This document shows positions 29,597 through 39,269 of a DNA stretch of 64,000 nucleotides, in pieces. Location of the stretch: positions 62,001-126,000 of the forward strand of contig NZ_AKNV01000003.1 of the NCBI RefSeq assembly GCF_000274605.1, in the 5' to 3' direction. The position numbers and the translations under genes were made by a program. The DNA comes from Helicobacter pylori NQ4053. GTDB taxonomy: Bacteria; Campylobacterota; Campylobacteria; Campylobacterales; Helicobacteraceae. Numbering within the stretch: position 1 is the first letter of the stretch; every line of letters begins with the position of its first letter. The notes below the pieces were generated by a model that did no database searches, was not told where the DNA came from, and worked only from the letters and a program-made list of their open reading frames with translations.

Positions 29597-29753
29597 GTAA
29601 TCTTTTCCAAAGATAATCATCAGACATTCTTCGCTTCAAAACACTTTCGTAAATCTCTCTAAAGCGCTTTTTATAATCAACACAATACCCTTATAGTGTG
29701 AGAGATAGCCCTTTTTGGGAATTGAGTTATTTAACCCTAAATTTTTATTAGCG

Positions 29754-29792
29754 TTACAATTTGAGCCATTCTTTAGCCTGTTTTTCTAGCCA
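29754..29792. repeat. cag island right boundary direct repeat (att-like)
   Basis: 39 bases identical to 22858-22896. It covers the last 12 codons and stop of murI. The island lies between the two copies, spanning about 6.9 kb here compared with nearly 40 kb in intact strains. Confidence 0.9.
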
Positions 29793-30521
29793 AACCACAT
29801 CGCCGCTCGCATGAAATTCCACTTTAGGGAACGCGCATGCGTTTTTCTTAAGGGTGTATTTTTGCTGCAAATATCCCACAATAGCATCGCCAGAATGGAT
29901 GAGTAGGGGGGGCGTTGAAAGGGCAAAATGATCCATAAAATAGCCCTTAATTTGGTGAGCGATCAAGGGAAAATGCGTGCAACCTAAAATGATCACTTCA
30001 GGTAAAATCTCTAATGGAGTGAAATAATAACGCATGCAAGTTTCTAACAATTCGCCCTCTAAAATATTTTCTTCAATCAAAGGCACAAAAAGAGAAGTAG
30101 CTAAATGCGAAATGTTCAAATAGCCTTGCTGTTTCAGGGCGTTATCATAAGCGTTAGATTGGATCGTCGCTTTTGTCCCTAGCACCAAAATAGGGGCGTT
30201 TTTATCTTTCACTTGCCGTTTGATCGCTAAAATGCTTGGCTCAATCACGCCCACAATAGGGATTTTGGAATGCTTTTGCATCTCTTCTAAAGCCAGAGCG
30301 CTCGCTGTGTTGCATGCCACAATCAATAATTCAATCTGGTGTGGTTTGAAAAAATCCAAAGCCTCTAAGCCAAATTGCTTGATCGTGGTGGGGTCTTTAG
30401 TGCCATAAGGCACTCTAGCGCTATCGCCATAATAGATGATTTCATCAAACAATTGCGCTTTTAAAAGGCTTTTTAAAACGCTAAACCCTCCCACACCGCT
30501 ATCAAAAACGCCTATTTTCAT
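29754..30521 (-). CDS. murI: glutamate racemase
   Basis: 255 residues. The two catalytic cysteines lie in VACNTASA and LGCTHFPL, and the N-terminal FDSGVGGFSVL is the family signature. It makes D-glutamate for peptidoglycan. Its 3' end forms the right boundary repeat of the cag island, and its final residues are duplicated at the left boundary. It lies 37 bases behind rho on the same strand. Confidence 0.96.
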   Translation of the reverse strand: MKIGVFDSGVGGFSVLKSLLKAQLFDEIIYYGDSARVPYGTKDPTTIKQFGLEALDFFKPHQIELLIVACNTASALALEEMQKHSKIPIVGVIEPSILAIKRQVKDKNAPILVLGTKATIQSNAYDNALKQQGYLNISHLATSLFVPLIEENILEGELLETCMRYYFTPLEILPEVIILGCTHFPLIAHQIKGYFMDHFALSTPPLLIHSGDAIVGYLQQKYTLKKNACAFPKVEFHASGDVVWLEKQAKEWLKL

Positions 30522-30558
30522 GACACTTTTTTTAATTTAATGGGATTAATTAGGGATT

Positions 30559-31875
30559 TTATTTTTCATTCATTAAATTTAAAAATTCTTCATTGTCCTT
30601 AGTTTGTTGCATTTTAGAATACACAAAGCTTAAGGCTTCTATGTCGTCCATTTGTTGCATCACATTCCTTAAAACCCACACTTTAGTCAAGCGGTCTTTG
30701 CCAAGCAGGATATTATCTTTTCGTGTGCCGGATTTTAAAATATCAAAAGCTGGGTAAATGCGCCTATCCGCAATATTCCTTGCTAAAACGATTTCGCTAT
30801 TCCCGGTGCCTTTAAATTCTTCAAAAATCACCTCATCCATTCTAGATCCCGTTTCAATCAACGCCGTAGCGATAATCGTCAAGCTCCCGCCTTCTTCAAT
30901 ATTCCTTGCGGCCCCAAAAAAGCGCTTGGGCCTGTGCAAGGCGTTCGCATCCACGCCCCCACTTAAAACCTTACCGCTTGAGGGCGTTACGGCGTTATAC
31001 GCCCTTGCTAAACGGGTGATAGAATCCAATAAAACCACCACATCTTTACCCATTTCCACTCGCCTTTTAGCCCTTTCTAAAACCAATTCAGCGATTCTTA
31101 TGTGGTTATTGGCCGGCAAATCAAAAGTGGAGCTAAAGACTTGACCTTTAACGCTTCGTTGCATGTCTGTAACTTCTTCAGGGCGCTCATCCACTAAAAG
31201 GATAATCAGATCCACTTCAGGGTGGTTAGAAGTGATGCCTTGGGCGAGTTCTTTCATCAGCTCCGTTTTCCCAGTCCTTGGTGGCGCGACGATCAAAGCC
31301 CTTTGACCTTTCCCCACAGGGCTGAATAAATCTAGCATCCTGCCGGTAACTTTAGTGGGTTCGTATTCTAATTTGATCTGTTCATCAGGGAATAGGGGGG
31401 TTAGATTGTCAAATAAGGGGCGGTTTCTAATCTCATCTGAAGGCGAGTAATTGATAGCTTCCACTTTTAAAAGGGCGTAGTATTTTTCCTGATCCTTGGG
31501 GGATCGCACTTGACCGGTAACAATATCGCCATTCCTTAAAGCAAAGCGCCTGATTTGAGAAGGGCTGACATAAGTGTCGTTATGCCCGTCTGAAAAACTC
31601 CCATCAAACCCTCTTAAAAAGCCATAGCCATCAGGCATGATTTCTAAAATCCCGGTAAAAAGAATGTATCCGCCTTGCGTAACTTGGGTTTTTAAAATTT
31701 CAAACATCAAGTCTTGTCGTTTGAATTCTTGGGGGTTTTCTACTTTGAGCTTGTTAGCGATTTCTAAAAGCTTTTCAGTAGGGTAGGTGCGTAAATCTTC
31801 AATGTGATAACCGCTCACTGGCGTGTGGGTTTTGACCTTGTGCGAACTTTTGTGCGTAGGCGCGTTTTCGTTCAT
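30559..31875 (-). CDS. rho: transcription termination factor Rho
   Basis: 438 residues. An N-terminal helical and cold-shock RNA-binding domain ([14 protein letters not shown]) precedes the ATPase with Walker [17 protein letters not shown], Walker [17 protein letters not shown] and the Q/R-loop regions ([20 protein letters not shown]). The hexamer translocates on RNA to end transcripts. AAAAGGAAA precedes the ATG. It is divergent from rpmE. Confidence 0.98.
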   Translation of the reverse strand: MNENAPTHKSSHKVKTHTPVSGYHIEDLRTYPTEKLLEIANKLKVENPQEFKRQDLMFEILKTQVTQGGYILFTGILEIMPDGYGFLRGFDGSFSDGHNDTYVSPSQIRRFALRNGDIVTGQVRSPKDQEKYYALLKVEAINYSPSDEIRNRPLFDNLTPLFPDEQIKLEYEPTKVTGRMLDLFSPVGKGQRALIVAPPRTGKTELMKELAQGITSNHPEVDLIILLVDERPEEVTDMQRSVKGQVFSSTFDLPANNHIRIAELVLERAKRRVEMGKDVVVLLDSITRLARAYNAVTPSSGKVLSGGVDANALHRPKRFFGAARNIEEGGSLTIIATALIETGSRMDEVIFEEFKGTGNSEIVLARNIADRRIYPAFDILKSGTRKDNILLGKDRLTKVWVLRNVMQQMDDIEALSFVYSKMQQTKDNEEFLNLMNEK

Positions 31876-32097
31876 TAAATTTCCTTTTAATTAAAAAGAG
31901 GTTTCTAGTTGTTTCAATTAAGATAAAAGTACAAAAAGCTAAAGCATTCTTAAAGAATTAGTGTAATCAAAAGATGCTAATAAGTGGCGCATGCCACAAG
32001 CGTTGAATTTCGTAATGCTTCGTTATGCTATCATAATTTTTTTAACAAAGTCAAATTTTATTTTAACTTTAGAGTGGTTTTAATTTATTGTTACTTA

Positions 32098-32106
32098 TGC
32101 TATAAT
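32098..32106 (+). promoter_or_regulatory. extended -10 promoter of rpmE
   Basis: TGCTATAAT about 35 bases before the rpmE start, in the divergent rho-rpmE gap. Confidence 0.7.
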
Positions 32107-32140
32107 TTTAAGTTTAAATTTTAAAAATAAAGGATACTTG

Positions 32141-32344
32141 ATGAAAAAAGGCATTCACCCCGAATATATCCCATGCAAAGTTACTTGCGTAACTAGCGGG
32201 AAAGAAATTGAAGTTTTAAGCACCAAGTCTGAAATGCGTATTGATATTTCTAGCTTTTGCCACCCTTTCTATACCGGTAGCGATAAGATCGCTGACACTG
32301 CAGGGAGAGTAGAGAAATTCAAGCAACGCTACAACTTGAAGTAA
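32141..32344 (+). CDS. rpmE: 50S ribosomal protein L31
   Basis: 67 residues from the ATG at 32141 (the TTG just before is not needed), with AAAGGA upstream. MKKGIHPEY and [10 protein letters not shown] are L31 signatures. Cys are at 12, 16 and 40; the full CxxC pairs of zinc-binding L31 are not complete. It is followed after 24 bases by rsmI. Confidence 0.95.
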   Translation: MKKGIHPEYIPCKVTCVTSGKEIEVLSTKSEMRIDISSFCHPFYTGSDKIADTAGRVEKFKQRYNLK

Positions 32345-32368
32345 CTCTTTTAAAAAGCGTGGCTTTTT

Positions 32369-33238
32369 GTGCTGTATTTTTTGCCCACTCCTATAGGTAA
32401 TCTCGCTGACATCACGCTACGCACTTTAGAAGTTTTAGAGCGTTGCGAGGTTTTTTTGTGTGAGGATACAAGGGTGAGTAAGAGGCTGTTGCACTTGCTC
32501 GCGCAAAACCCTATTATCAGCCATTCTTTTCCTAATATCGCTGCTAAAAAAAGGGAATTTATCGCTTTCCATTCGCACAATGACCAGGAATTTTTAAACC
32601 AAATAGAGCTTTCTTTTTTTGACAAAGAAATCGCTGTGATGAGCGATGCAGGCATGCCTAGTTTGAGCGATCCGGGCATGAGTTTAGCCGCTTACGCTTT
32701 AAAACATAATATTCAATACGATGTTTTGCCCGGGGCTAACGCACTCACTACGGCATTTTGCGCGAGCGGGTTTTTAGAAGGGCGGTTTTTTTATGCTGGC
32801 TTTTTACCCCATAAAAGCAAGGAAAGGCGCTTAAAAATCACTAAAATTTTAAACGCTTTAGCGTATTTAGAAGAAAAAACCCCGGTGGTTTTTTATGAAA
32901 GCCCGCACCGATTGTTAGAGACTTTAAAGGATTTAAACGATTTGGCTCAAGGCATGCATTTGTTTGTAGCTAAAGAGCTTACCAAACTCCACCAGCAATA
33001 TTATTTAGGAGAGGTTTCTCAAATCATGACGCAATTGCAAAAGAGCAATATCCAAGGGGAATGGGTTTTAGTGCTTTTGAACGAGAAAAAAATAGAGCCT
33101 TGCATGGGGCTATCAGCGTTATTGGAGTTGGATTTGCCTCCTAAAATTAAGGCTAAAATGGAAGCCGCTATGACGCAAAAAAACGCTAAAGAGCTTTATT
33201 GCCAGCGTTTGTCAGAAGAAAAAAATCAATGCGATTAG
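32369..33238 (+). CDS. rsmI: 16S rRNA 2'-O-methyltransferase RsmI
   Basis: 289 residues from a GTG. The N-terminus LYFLPTPIGNLADITLRTLE and CEDTRVSKRLL are the tetrapyrrole-methylase-type signatures of RsmI, with SDAGMPSLSDPG and PGANALTTAF further on. It methylates C1402 of 16S rRNA using AdoMet. No strong ribosome site is visible, so coupling to rpmE is possible. It is followed by a second RNA methyltransferase gene. Confidence 0.95.
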   Translation: MLYFLPTPIGNLADITLRTLEVLERCEVFLCEDTRVSKRLLHLLAQNPIISHSFPNIAAKKREFIAFHSHNDQEFLNQIELSFFDKEIAVMSDAGMPSLSDPGMSLAAYALKHNIQYDVLPGANALTTAFCASGFLEGRFFYAGFLPHKSKERRLKITKILNALAYLEEKTPVVFYESPHRLLETLKDLNDLAQGMHLFVAKELTKLHQQYYLGEVSQIMTQLQKSNIQGEWVLVLLNEKKIEPCMGLSALLELDLPPKIKAKMEAAMTQKNAKELYCQRLSEEKNQCD

Positions 33239-33251
33239 AAAGGGGTTTAGC

Positions 33252-33935
33252 ATGCAAGCAGTGATTTATGGCAAGCAGGTGATTACGCACATTCTAAACT
33301 TCCATCAAGAAAAGTTGCAAGAAATCTATCTTTCTAAAGAAATAGACAAAAAGCTTTTTTTCGCGCTCAAAAAAGCATGCCCTAATATCATCAAAGTGGA
33401 TAATAAAAAAGCGCAAAGCTTGGCTAAGGGAGGGAATCATCAAGGGGTTTTAGCTAAAGTAGAACTGCCTTTAGCCGTTTCTTTAAAAGAAATTAAAAAA
33501 GCTCAAAAACTTTTGGTGCTTTGCGGGATTACGGATGTGGGGAATATTGGAGGTATTTTTAGGAGCGCGTATTGCTTAGGAATGGATGGCGTTATTTTAG
33601 ATTTTGCTAAAGAATTGGCTTATGAGGGGATTGTGCGATCCAGCTTGGGGCTTATGTATGATTTGCCTTTTAGCGTTATGCCTAACACGCTGGATTTAAT
33701 CAATGAATTGAAAACGAGCGGGTTTTTATGTTTGGGCGCGAGCATGCAAGGCTCTAGCCAAGTAGAAAATCTGTCCTTAAAAAAATGCGCTCTTTTTTTG
33801 GGGAGCGAGCATGAGGGGTTGTCTAAAAAAATCCTTGCTAAAATGGACACTATATTGAGCGTAAAAATGCGAAGAGACTTTGATTCGCTCAATGTGAGCG
33901 TGGCAGCAGGGATCTTAATGGATAAAATCAACTAG
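33252..33935 (+). CDS. SpoU/TrmH-family RNA 2'-O-methyltransferase
   Basis: 227 residues, similar in layout to RlmB: an N-terminal substrate-binding domain (GGNHQGVLAKV) and a knotted SPOUT domain with DVGNIGGIFRSAYCLG (motif 1), FLGSEHEGLSKK (motif 2) and DSLNVSVAAGILM (motif 3). It likely methylates a ribose in rRNA or tRNA; the target is not readable. It is 13 bases after rsmI. Confidence 0.9.
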   Translation: MQAVIYGKQVITHILNFHQEKLQEIYLSKEIDKKLFFALKKACPNIIKVDNKKAQSLAKGGNHQGVLAKVELPLAVSLKEIKKAQKLLVLCGITDVGNIGGIFRSAYCLGMDGVILDFAKELAYEGIVRSSLGLMYDLPFSVMPNTLDLINELKTSGFLCLGASMQGSSQVENLSLKKCALFLGSEHEGLSKKILAKMDTILSVKMRRDFDSLNVSVAAGILMDKIN

Positions 33936-33947
33936 GTGGTCAATTGA

Positions 33948-34922
33948 ATGGAACAGAATAAAAAAAGTTTAGAAAATTTAGATCTTTCTGATGTTCAAAA
34001 CGTTTCTAAAGATATTTCTGGCGCGGCATTAGAAGAATTATCGCTTAAAAATTTAGATAAAAATTTGCAGATTCTAAAAGAAGTTGGAGTGGCAGAAATT
34101 TGCAAGGCGACTAAAATCGCTTCTAAAAATATCCATTCTATCTTGGAAAAACGCTATGAGTCTTTATCAAGGGTGCATGCTAGGGGTTTTATACAGATTT
34201 TAGAGCGTGAGTATAAAATTGATTTGAGCGCATGGATGAAAGAATTTGATAAGGCGTGCACTTTTAAAGAGGGTGTGGGAGAAGAGCAAAAACAAGAAAC
34301 AAGCCCTGAAGAAACAGCAAAAAAACCCCTTAAGGTTGAATTGGATTACAGCATCAATCAGGCCAATACTTCATTATCCAAAAAATCTTCCAAATGGAAA
34401 CCCTTTGTTTTGGTTTTAGGGGTGGTTGTCATTATTTTGGCGGTCGTTATCATTCAAAACAGCTCTTCTTTGAAAGAAGAAAGAGGGCAAGAAAGCGCTA
34501 TTAAATCCGGCACTAAAAAGAGTTCTTTCAATGAAGCTAATCCTACAGAAGAAAACAAGCCAGAGCCAACGCCTAAGCCAAAAGAAAAACAAGAAAAACA
34601 AACAGAACACGACAAGCAAGGAAAAGAAGCGATCAAAGAAAATCCTAATACCATTTATATTATCCCTAAAAAAGATATTTGGGTAGAAGTGATTGATTTG
34701 GATGAGAAAAAAAATTCCTTTCAAAAGGTTTTTAAAAAAAATTATTCTTTAGAAACCAAAAACCACCGCCTGTTGTTGCGTTTTGGGCATGGGCATCTTA
34801 GTCTTAAAAACAACCATCAAGAACAAGAATATAACGACAGCAAAACCAGGCGGTTTTTATACGAGCCAAATAAAGGCTTAACGCTCATCAACGAGGCCCA
34901 ATACAAAGAACTCCAGCAATGA
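33948..34922 (+). CDS. RodZ-like single-span membrane protein (HP0554-like)
   Basis: 324 residues. Residues ~45-105 look like a helical HTH-type domain (EVGVAEICKATKIASKNIHS, RVHARGFIQILEREYKI). A charged linker, one transmembrane helix (PFVLVLGVVVIILAVVII) and a periplasmic part rich in Pro/Glu/Lys follow, ending in a compact beta-like domain. The order cytoplasmic HTH, TM helix, disordered linker, small beta domain is that of RodZ, the MreB-binding morphogen. This is an inference from architecture and not an established assignment. The stop overlaps the next ATG. Confidence 0.6.
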   Translation: MEQNKKSLENLDLSDVQNVSKDISGAALEELSLKNLDKNLQILKEVGVAEICKATKIASKNIHSILEKRYESLSRVHARGFIQILEREYKIDLSAWMKEFDKACTFKEGVGEEQKQETSPEETAKKPLKVELDYSINQANTSLSKKSSKWKPFVLVLGVVVIILAVVIIQNSSSLKEERGQESAIKSGTKKSSFNEANPTEENKPEPTPKPKEKQEKQTEHDKQGKEAIKENPNTIYIIPKKDIWVEVIDLDEKKNSFQKVFKKNYSLETKNHRLLLRFGHGHLSLKNNHQEQEYNDSKTRRFLYEPNKGLTLINEAQYKELQQ

Positions 34923-35740
34923 AAAACCTTTTTTTAGCTTTTATTGTTGGGGGAATGCTTTTAAACGCTGACGCTTTAAACGATAAGGTTGAGAATTTAA
35001 TGGGGGAGCGGGCTTATCATACGAACAAGCTTTTTTTAGAGCGTTTGTTTAAAAATCGTAAGGCTTTCTATGTAATGGGGCGTTTGGATTCCTTGAAACT
35101 GCTCAACACTCTCAAAGAAAACGGGCTTTTGTCTTTTAATTTTGACAAGCCAAGCATGTTGAAAATCACTTTCAAGGCTTCAAGCAATCCCCTAGCGTTT
35201 GCCAAAAGCATCAATAATTCTTTGAGCATGATGGGGTATTCGTATGTTTTGCCTATTAAAATGCAAAGCTCTTCGGGCGAGAATGTTTTTTCATACGAGC
35301 TTAAAACGGAATACGTTTTAGACCCTAACATTTTGATAGAGACGATGAAAAGGCATGGTTTTGATTTTGTGGATATTAGGTGCATATCCTTGAAAGAGTG
35401 GGAATACGACTTTGTCTTACAAAAGATCAAGCTCCCTAATGCGAGAGTTTTAGTTTTGAGTAGCGATCCTGTGGAGTTTAAGGAAGCGAGCGGGAAATAT
35501 TGGTTGAGCGTGAATCAAAATGCGTATTTAAAAATAAGCTCCAATAACCCTTTATGGCAACCCAAAATCATTTTTTATGATGAAAACTTAAAGATCATTC
35601 AAATCATTGCTAAAGAAAACAGACAACAAGAAATCGCTCTTAACTTGCTTGATGGCGTGCGTTTTATCCATATCACTGACGCGAAAAACCCTATCATTTT
35701 AAAAAATGGGATCAGCGTGGTTTTTGATGCGATGCCTTAA
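34919..35740 (+). CDS. exported protein, function unknown (HP0555-like)
   Basis: 273 residues with a signal peptide (NLFLAFIVGGMLLNADA). The mature part shows no cysteine pair or recognisable domain. It begins with a 4-base ATGA overlap of the upstream RodZ-like gene, so the two are translationally coupled and probably act together in the envelope. Confidence 0.75.
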   Translation: MKNLFLAFIVGGMLLNADALNDKVENLMGERAYHTNKLFLERLFKNRKAFYVMGRLDSLKLLNTLKENGLLSFNFDKPSMLKITFKASSNPLAFAKSINNSLSMMGYSYVLPIKMQSSSGENVFSYELKTEYVLDPNILIETMKRHGFDFVDIRCISLKEWEYDFVLQKIKLPNARVLVLSSDPVEFKEASGKYWLSVNQNAYLKISSNNPLWQPKIIFYDENLKIIQIIAKENRQQEIALNLLDGVRFIHITDAKNPIILKNGISVVFDAMP

Positions 35741-35811
35741 GTAGGGGTAACCCTTATCCAATTGATTGGAATATAAGAAAATCCGCTTTCAGGCTTGAAA
35801 AAAAGAGAGCC

Positions 35812-36249
35812 TTAATAATAGCGATCCACCCAATATTTACCAAAAAAAATCTTTTGTATCACACAGCCCACCAATAGATCAGCTCCCGCTTCTATAAAAA
35901 GGACAGCCCACCAATTAATAAAACCAAACCATACAAAAAACAAATGCACTGGTAAAGCGCCAAGCAATAGTGAAATGCCGCTCACAATAGAAATTCCAAA
36001 GCGGGTTTTAAGGATTTTACTTTTTTTGCCAAACGCCATGTCTGCTACAAATTCCCCACTAAAAGAAATCAAAAACCACCCAATCAAATGTTCAGGCATC
36101 AATAACCAAGCAACTGCGCTACTTCTATTAACCGCTGTAATGACAAGAAGTGAGAAAAAATACACGCTTGCAGATGCAAAATGCCTGCCCCTATTCCTTA
36201 AAGACCAATTCCTAGAAAAGCGGCTTTTGATTTTTTCATGTATAACCAT
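35812..36249 (-). CDS. multi-pass membrane protein, function unknown
   Basis: 145 residues with about four hydrophobic segments (SVYFFSLLVITAV, HLIGWFLISFSGEFVA, ISIVSGISLLLGALPVHLFF, WAVLFIEAGADLLVGCVI). The Arg-rich N-terminus should be cytoplasmic. I recognise no family with confidence. It is convergent with the preceding gene and transcribed alone. Confidence 0.7.
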   Translation of the reverse strand: MVIHEKIKSRFSRNWSLRNRGRHFASASVYFFSLLVITAVNRSSAVAWLLMPEHLIGWFLISFSGEFVADMAFGKKSKILKTRFGISIVSGISLLLGALPVHLFFVWFGFINWWAVLFIEAGADLLVGCVIQKIFFGKYWVDRYY

Positions 36250-36677
36250 GGGATTTCTTTCTTTTTTAAAATACCATTAGACCTAACTTTTGTATTGTAA
36301 AATAAGAATGCTTTCATTCAATACGCTGAGCATGATGATTGTCTTTTTATATTCAAACAAAAGGAGAGAGATAGCAGATTGGTAACACAATGATGTTTTT
36401 TATATTTTTTTACAAACTATGTGAAATATCCGCTTTTTTCTAAAATGATAGCAAGTGGTGAAAAATTTGGCTTTGTTTTTATTGAGCGTTGGTTATAAAA
36501 AAATATTGCTTTTTTTAAGATTGGATAGTAAAGAGCTTGATTTTATTCAAGCGGTATTTTTTAAAGCGTTCTTTAGGATGGATTTTAGTTGTAGGGGGAG
36601 AATGATTTCAAAATACCCCTTATTTCTTTAAGAGAATGGGTTTAATAAAGTTTAAACACACAAAGTTTTTTATAGAT
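36250..36677. other. 428-base gap between HP0556-like gene and accA
   Basis: No gene seen. It contains the third copy of the dispersed intergenic element (36594-36619, with similarity extending left to about 36549), and AT-rich sequence that should include the promoter of the leftward membrane protein gene. Confidence 0.6.
36594..36619 (+). repeat. dispersed intergenic element, copy 3
   Basis: GGGGGAGAATGATTTCAAAA then TACCCC. The preceding ~45 bases (CAAGCGGTA..TTAAAGCGTT..TAGG) also resemble copy 2, and the core is the exact reverse complement of copy 1. Confidence 0.7.
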
Positions 36678-37616
36678 TTAATTCATTCCCTCTACAAACG
36701 AACCAAGCGACATTAATTTTTGATAGCGGTTTTCAAGGAAATGAGGGTCTTGTTGGATAGTCCTTAGAGCGTCTAAAAAATATTCTTTGATCGTGTTAGC
36801 CGCTGAAAATTTGTCTCTATGAGCCCCTTTGCTAGGCTCTAAAATAATATCATCAATAAGCCCCGCCTCCTTTAAGTCTCTAGGCGTGATTTTCATCGCT
36901 TTAATAGCCACTTCAGTCTTGCTAGGGTCATCCCAAAGAATCGCCGCGCAACCTTCTGGGGATATAACGCTAAAAATGGAATATTCCATCATAGCCAATT
37001 TATCAGCTACCGCAATCGCTAACGCGCCACCACTACCCCCTTCACCGATAATTACAGAAATAGTAGGGACTTTTAAGGAAGCGAACTCTTGGAGGTTTTT
37101 AGCGATCGCTTCACTCTGGCCTCTTTCCTCTGCACCAATCCCCGGATACGCCCCAGCTGTATCTACAAGCATTAAAATAGGCAAATTAAACTTTTCAGCA
37201 AACTTTGCCATTTTCAAAGCTTTACGATAGCCACAAGGGTTAGGCATGCCAAAATTTCTTAAGAGCTTGTTTTTAGTCCCTCTGCCTTTTTCTTCTCCGA
37301 TCACCACAACCGGAACATTATCAATTTTCCCTATAAAACACACGATCGCTTTATCATCGTTATAGTGCCTATCCCCAAAGACTTCATACTTATCTTTTAA
37401 GATGAGATCAATGTAATCCATAGCGTAGGGTCTGTCAGGGTGTCTTGCTAACTGGAGTTTTTGAAAATCAGTGAGATTGGAGTAAATGCTTTTAACTTCC
37501 TTATCCAATCTTTTTTCTAAGATTTCTTTAGCGTCCTCATCGCCTCTAATAAGGGCTAATTCAATTTCATTTTGAATCTCTTTAATATGATTTTCAAAAT
37601 CTAAATAAATGGCCAT
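36678..37616 (-). CDS. accA: acetyl-CoA carboxylase carboxyltransferase alpha subunit
   Basis: 312 residues. [32 protein letters not shown] and [15 protein letters not shown] are the crotonase-fold carboxyltransferase motifs. With AccD it transfers CO2 from biotin to acetyl-CoA, the first step of fatty-acid synthesis. It lies 22 bases behind fabF on the same strand, so it is co-expressed with the elongation genes. Confidence 0.97.
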   Translation of the reverse strand: MAIYLDFENHIKEIQNEIELALIRGDEDAKEILEKRLDKEVKSIYSNLTDFQKLQLARHPDRPYAMDYIDLILKDKYEVFGDRHYNDDKAIVCFIGKIDNVPVVVIGEEKGRGTKNKLLRNFGMPNPCGYRKALKMAKFAEKFNLPILMLVDTAGAYPGIGAEERGQSEAIAKNLQEFASLKVPTISVIIGEGGSGGALAIAVADKLAMMEYSIFSVISPEGCAAILWDDPSKTEVAIKAMKITPRDLKEAGLIDDIILEPSKGAHRDKFSAANTIKEYFLDALRTIQQDPHFLENRYQKLMSLGSFVEGMN

Positions 37617-37638
37617 TCAAAATCCTAACTTTGTAAAA

Positions 37639-38877
37639 CTAGGCTTTTTTGAAAATCACAACACCATTAGTGCCACCAAAACCAAATGAGTTACTCATCA
37701 CTGCATTTACTTGCTTTTCTCTGGCCGTATTAGGGATATAATCCAGATCGCATTCTGGATCAGGCGTTTCTTGATTGATGGTAGGAGGTAAGATCCCTTG
37801 ATTCATGGCCATGATAGAAATAACGGCTTCCAACGCACCCGCAGCGCCCAAGCAATGCCCAATCTGCCCTTTAGTGGAGCTAACAGGAGGGACTTTTTCT
37901 TTAGAACCAAACACATTTTTTAAAGCGATGCTTTCATACCAATCGTTATAATGCGTGCTTGTCCCATGAGCGTTCACATAGCCTACTTCCACTTTCGCCA
38001 TTTCCAAAGCCATTTTCATGGCTCTAAAAGCCCCTTCGCCATCAGGGGCTGGGGCTGTGATATGGTTAGCATCGCCACTCTCGCCATATCCGGCAAACTC
38101 TGCATAAATTTTTGCCCCTCTTTTTTTCGCACTCTCGTATTCTTCAAGCACCAAAGCCCCAGCGCCTTCGCCCATCACAAAACCATTGCGATCCTTATCA
38201 AAAGGTCTTGAAGCTTTTTTGGGATCATCATTTCTTGTAGAAAGGGCTTTAATGCTCGCAAACCCTCCAATCCCTACAGGACAAATGGTGGATTCCGCTC
38301 CCACGACTAGCATTTTATCAGCCCCATTAAGCAAAATGGTTTTAACGGCTTCAATAATGGCATGAGTGCCTGCTGCACAAGCCGTTACGCTAGAGAGATT
38401 AGGCCCTTTAATGCCAAACTCAATGGAAGTGAAACCACCAATCATATTCACTAACGCAGAAGTGATAAAAAAGGGATTGACTTTTCTAGGGCCTTTTTCA
38501 AAACAAAAAATGGAATTCGCTTCAATATTGCCTAACCCGCCAATCCCAGAGCCAGAGCTTACGCCCATGCGGTTTGCCAATTCTTCAGGGCATTTGTTGT
38601 GAGCATCTAAAATCCCACTATCTTTCATCGCCTCTTTTGTGGCTTTCAAGGCTAATTGAATGAAACGACCCGCCTTTTTAACATCTTTGGGATTCATCAC
38701 CTCTGTAGGGTCAAAGTCAGTGATTTCTCCAGCAATACGCACAGGAAACGCGCTCGCATCAAAACTTTCTATGTGTTTGATACCGCATTCCCCTTTAGCG
38801 ATCGCTAAAAAAGAATCTTCTTTATTTAAACCTAGCGAATTGATCATTCCCATTCCAGTTACTACAATCCGACGCAC
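37639..38877 (-). CDS. fabF: beta-ketoacyl-ACP synthase II
   Basis: 412 residues from the GTG at 38877, which is six bases after AGGAG; the TTG just upstream is too close. The catalytic Cys is in SVTACAAGTHA, and the two His are in VNAHGTSTHYND and IGHCLGAAGALE. It condenses malonyl-ACP with acyl-ACP in fatty-acid elongation. It is followed by accA and preceded by acpP. Confidence 0.96.
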   Translation of the reverse strand: MRRIVVTGMGMINSLGLNKEDSFLAIAKGECGIKHIESFDASAFPVRIAGEITDFDPTEVMNPKDVKKAGRFIQLALKATKEAMKDSGILDAHNKCPEELANRMGVSSGSGIGGLGNIEANSIFCFEKGPRKVNPFFITSALVNMIGGFTSIEFGIKGPNLSSVTACAAGTHAIIEAVKTILLNGADKMLVVGAESTICPVGIGGFASIKALSTRNDDPKKASRPFDKDRNGFVMGEGAGALVLEEYESAKKRGAKIYAEFAGYGESGDANHITAPAPDGEGAFRAMKMALEMAKVEVGYVNAHGTSTHYNDWYESIALKNVFGSKEKVPPVSSTKGQIGHCLGAAGALEAVISIMAMNQGILPPTINQETPDPECDLDYIPNTAREKQVNAVMSNSFGFGGTNGVVIFKKA

Positions 38878-38980
38878 CAATAGCTCCTTATTTCAAAACT
38901 TTAATTCAATAAAACTAGATTTTAGCTAAAGCTAAATTTTTGACTAAAACCTGGAGACAAACCGCTCCAAGTTAAAAAGA

Positions 38981-39217
38981 TTAAGCTAGTTTATTGTCCT
39001 CAATATACTTCACCACATCGCCCACATTGACGATTTTTTCCGCTTGCTCATCAGGAATTTCAATGTTAAACTTTTCTTCTAACGCCATGATTAATTCCAC
39101 GACATCTAAAGAGTCCGCACCCAAATCCTTCACAAATTCCGCCTCTGGCGTAACTTGTGCCGTATCCACATTCAACTGCTCAGCAATAACTGCCTGAATA
39201 TCTTCAAATAAAGCCAT
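38981..39217 (-). CDS. acpP: acyl carrier protein
   Basis: 78 residues, acidic. The phosphopantetheine attachment site is the Ser in [18 protein letters not shown]. It carries acyl chains for FabG, FabF and other enzymes encoded nearby. The gap to fabF is 100 bases. AGGGAG precedes the ATG. Confidence 0.98.
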   Translation of the reverse strand: MALFEDIQAVIAEQLNVDTAQVTPEAEFVKDLGADSLDVVELIMALEEKFNIEIPDEQAEKIVNVGDVVKYIEDNKLA

Positions 39218-39269
39218 AATTAAAACTCCCTTGTTTTGTAAAAATTAAATCAACCATTCATTGGAGCGT

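Noticed and set aside
22858..29792. IS605/IS606-mediated deletion of the cag island
   Set aside because: No transposase frame or IS end is visible at the cag1-cagE junction or elsewhere in the window.
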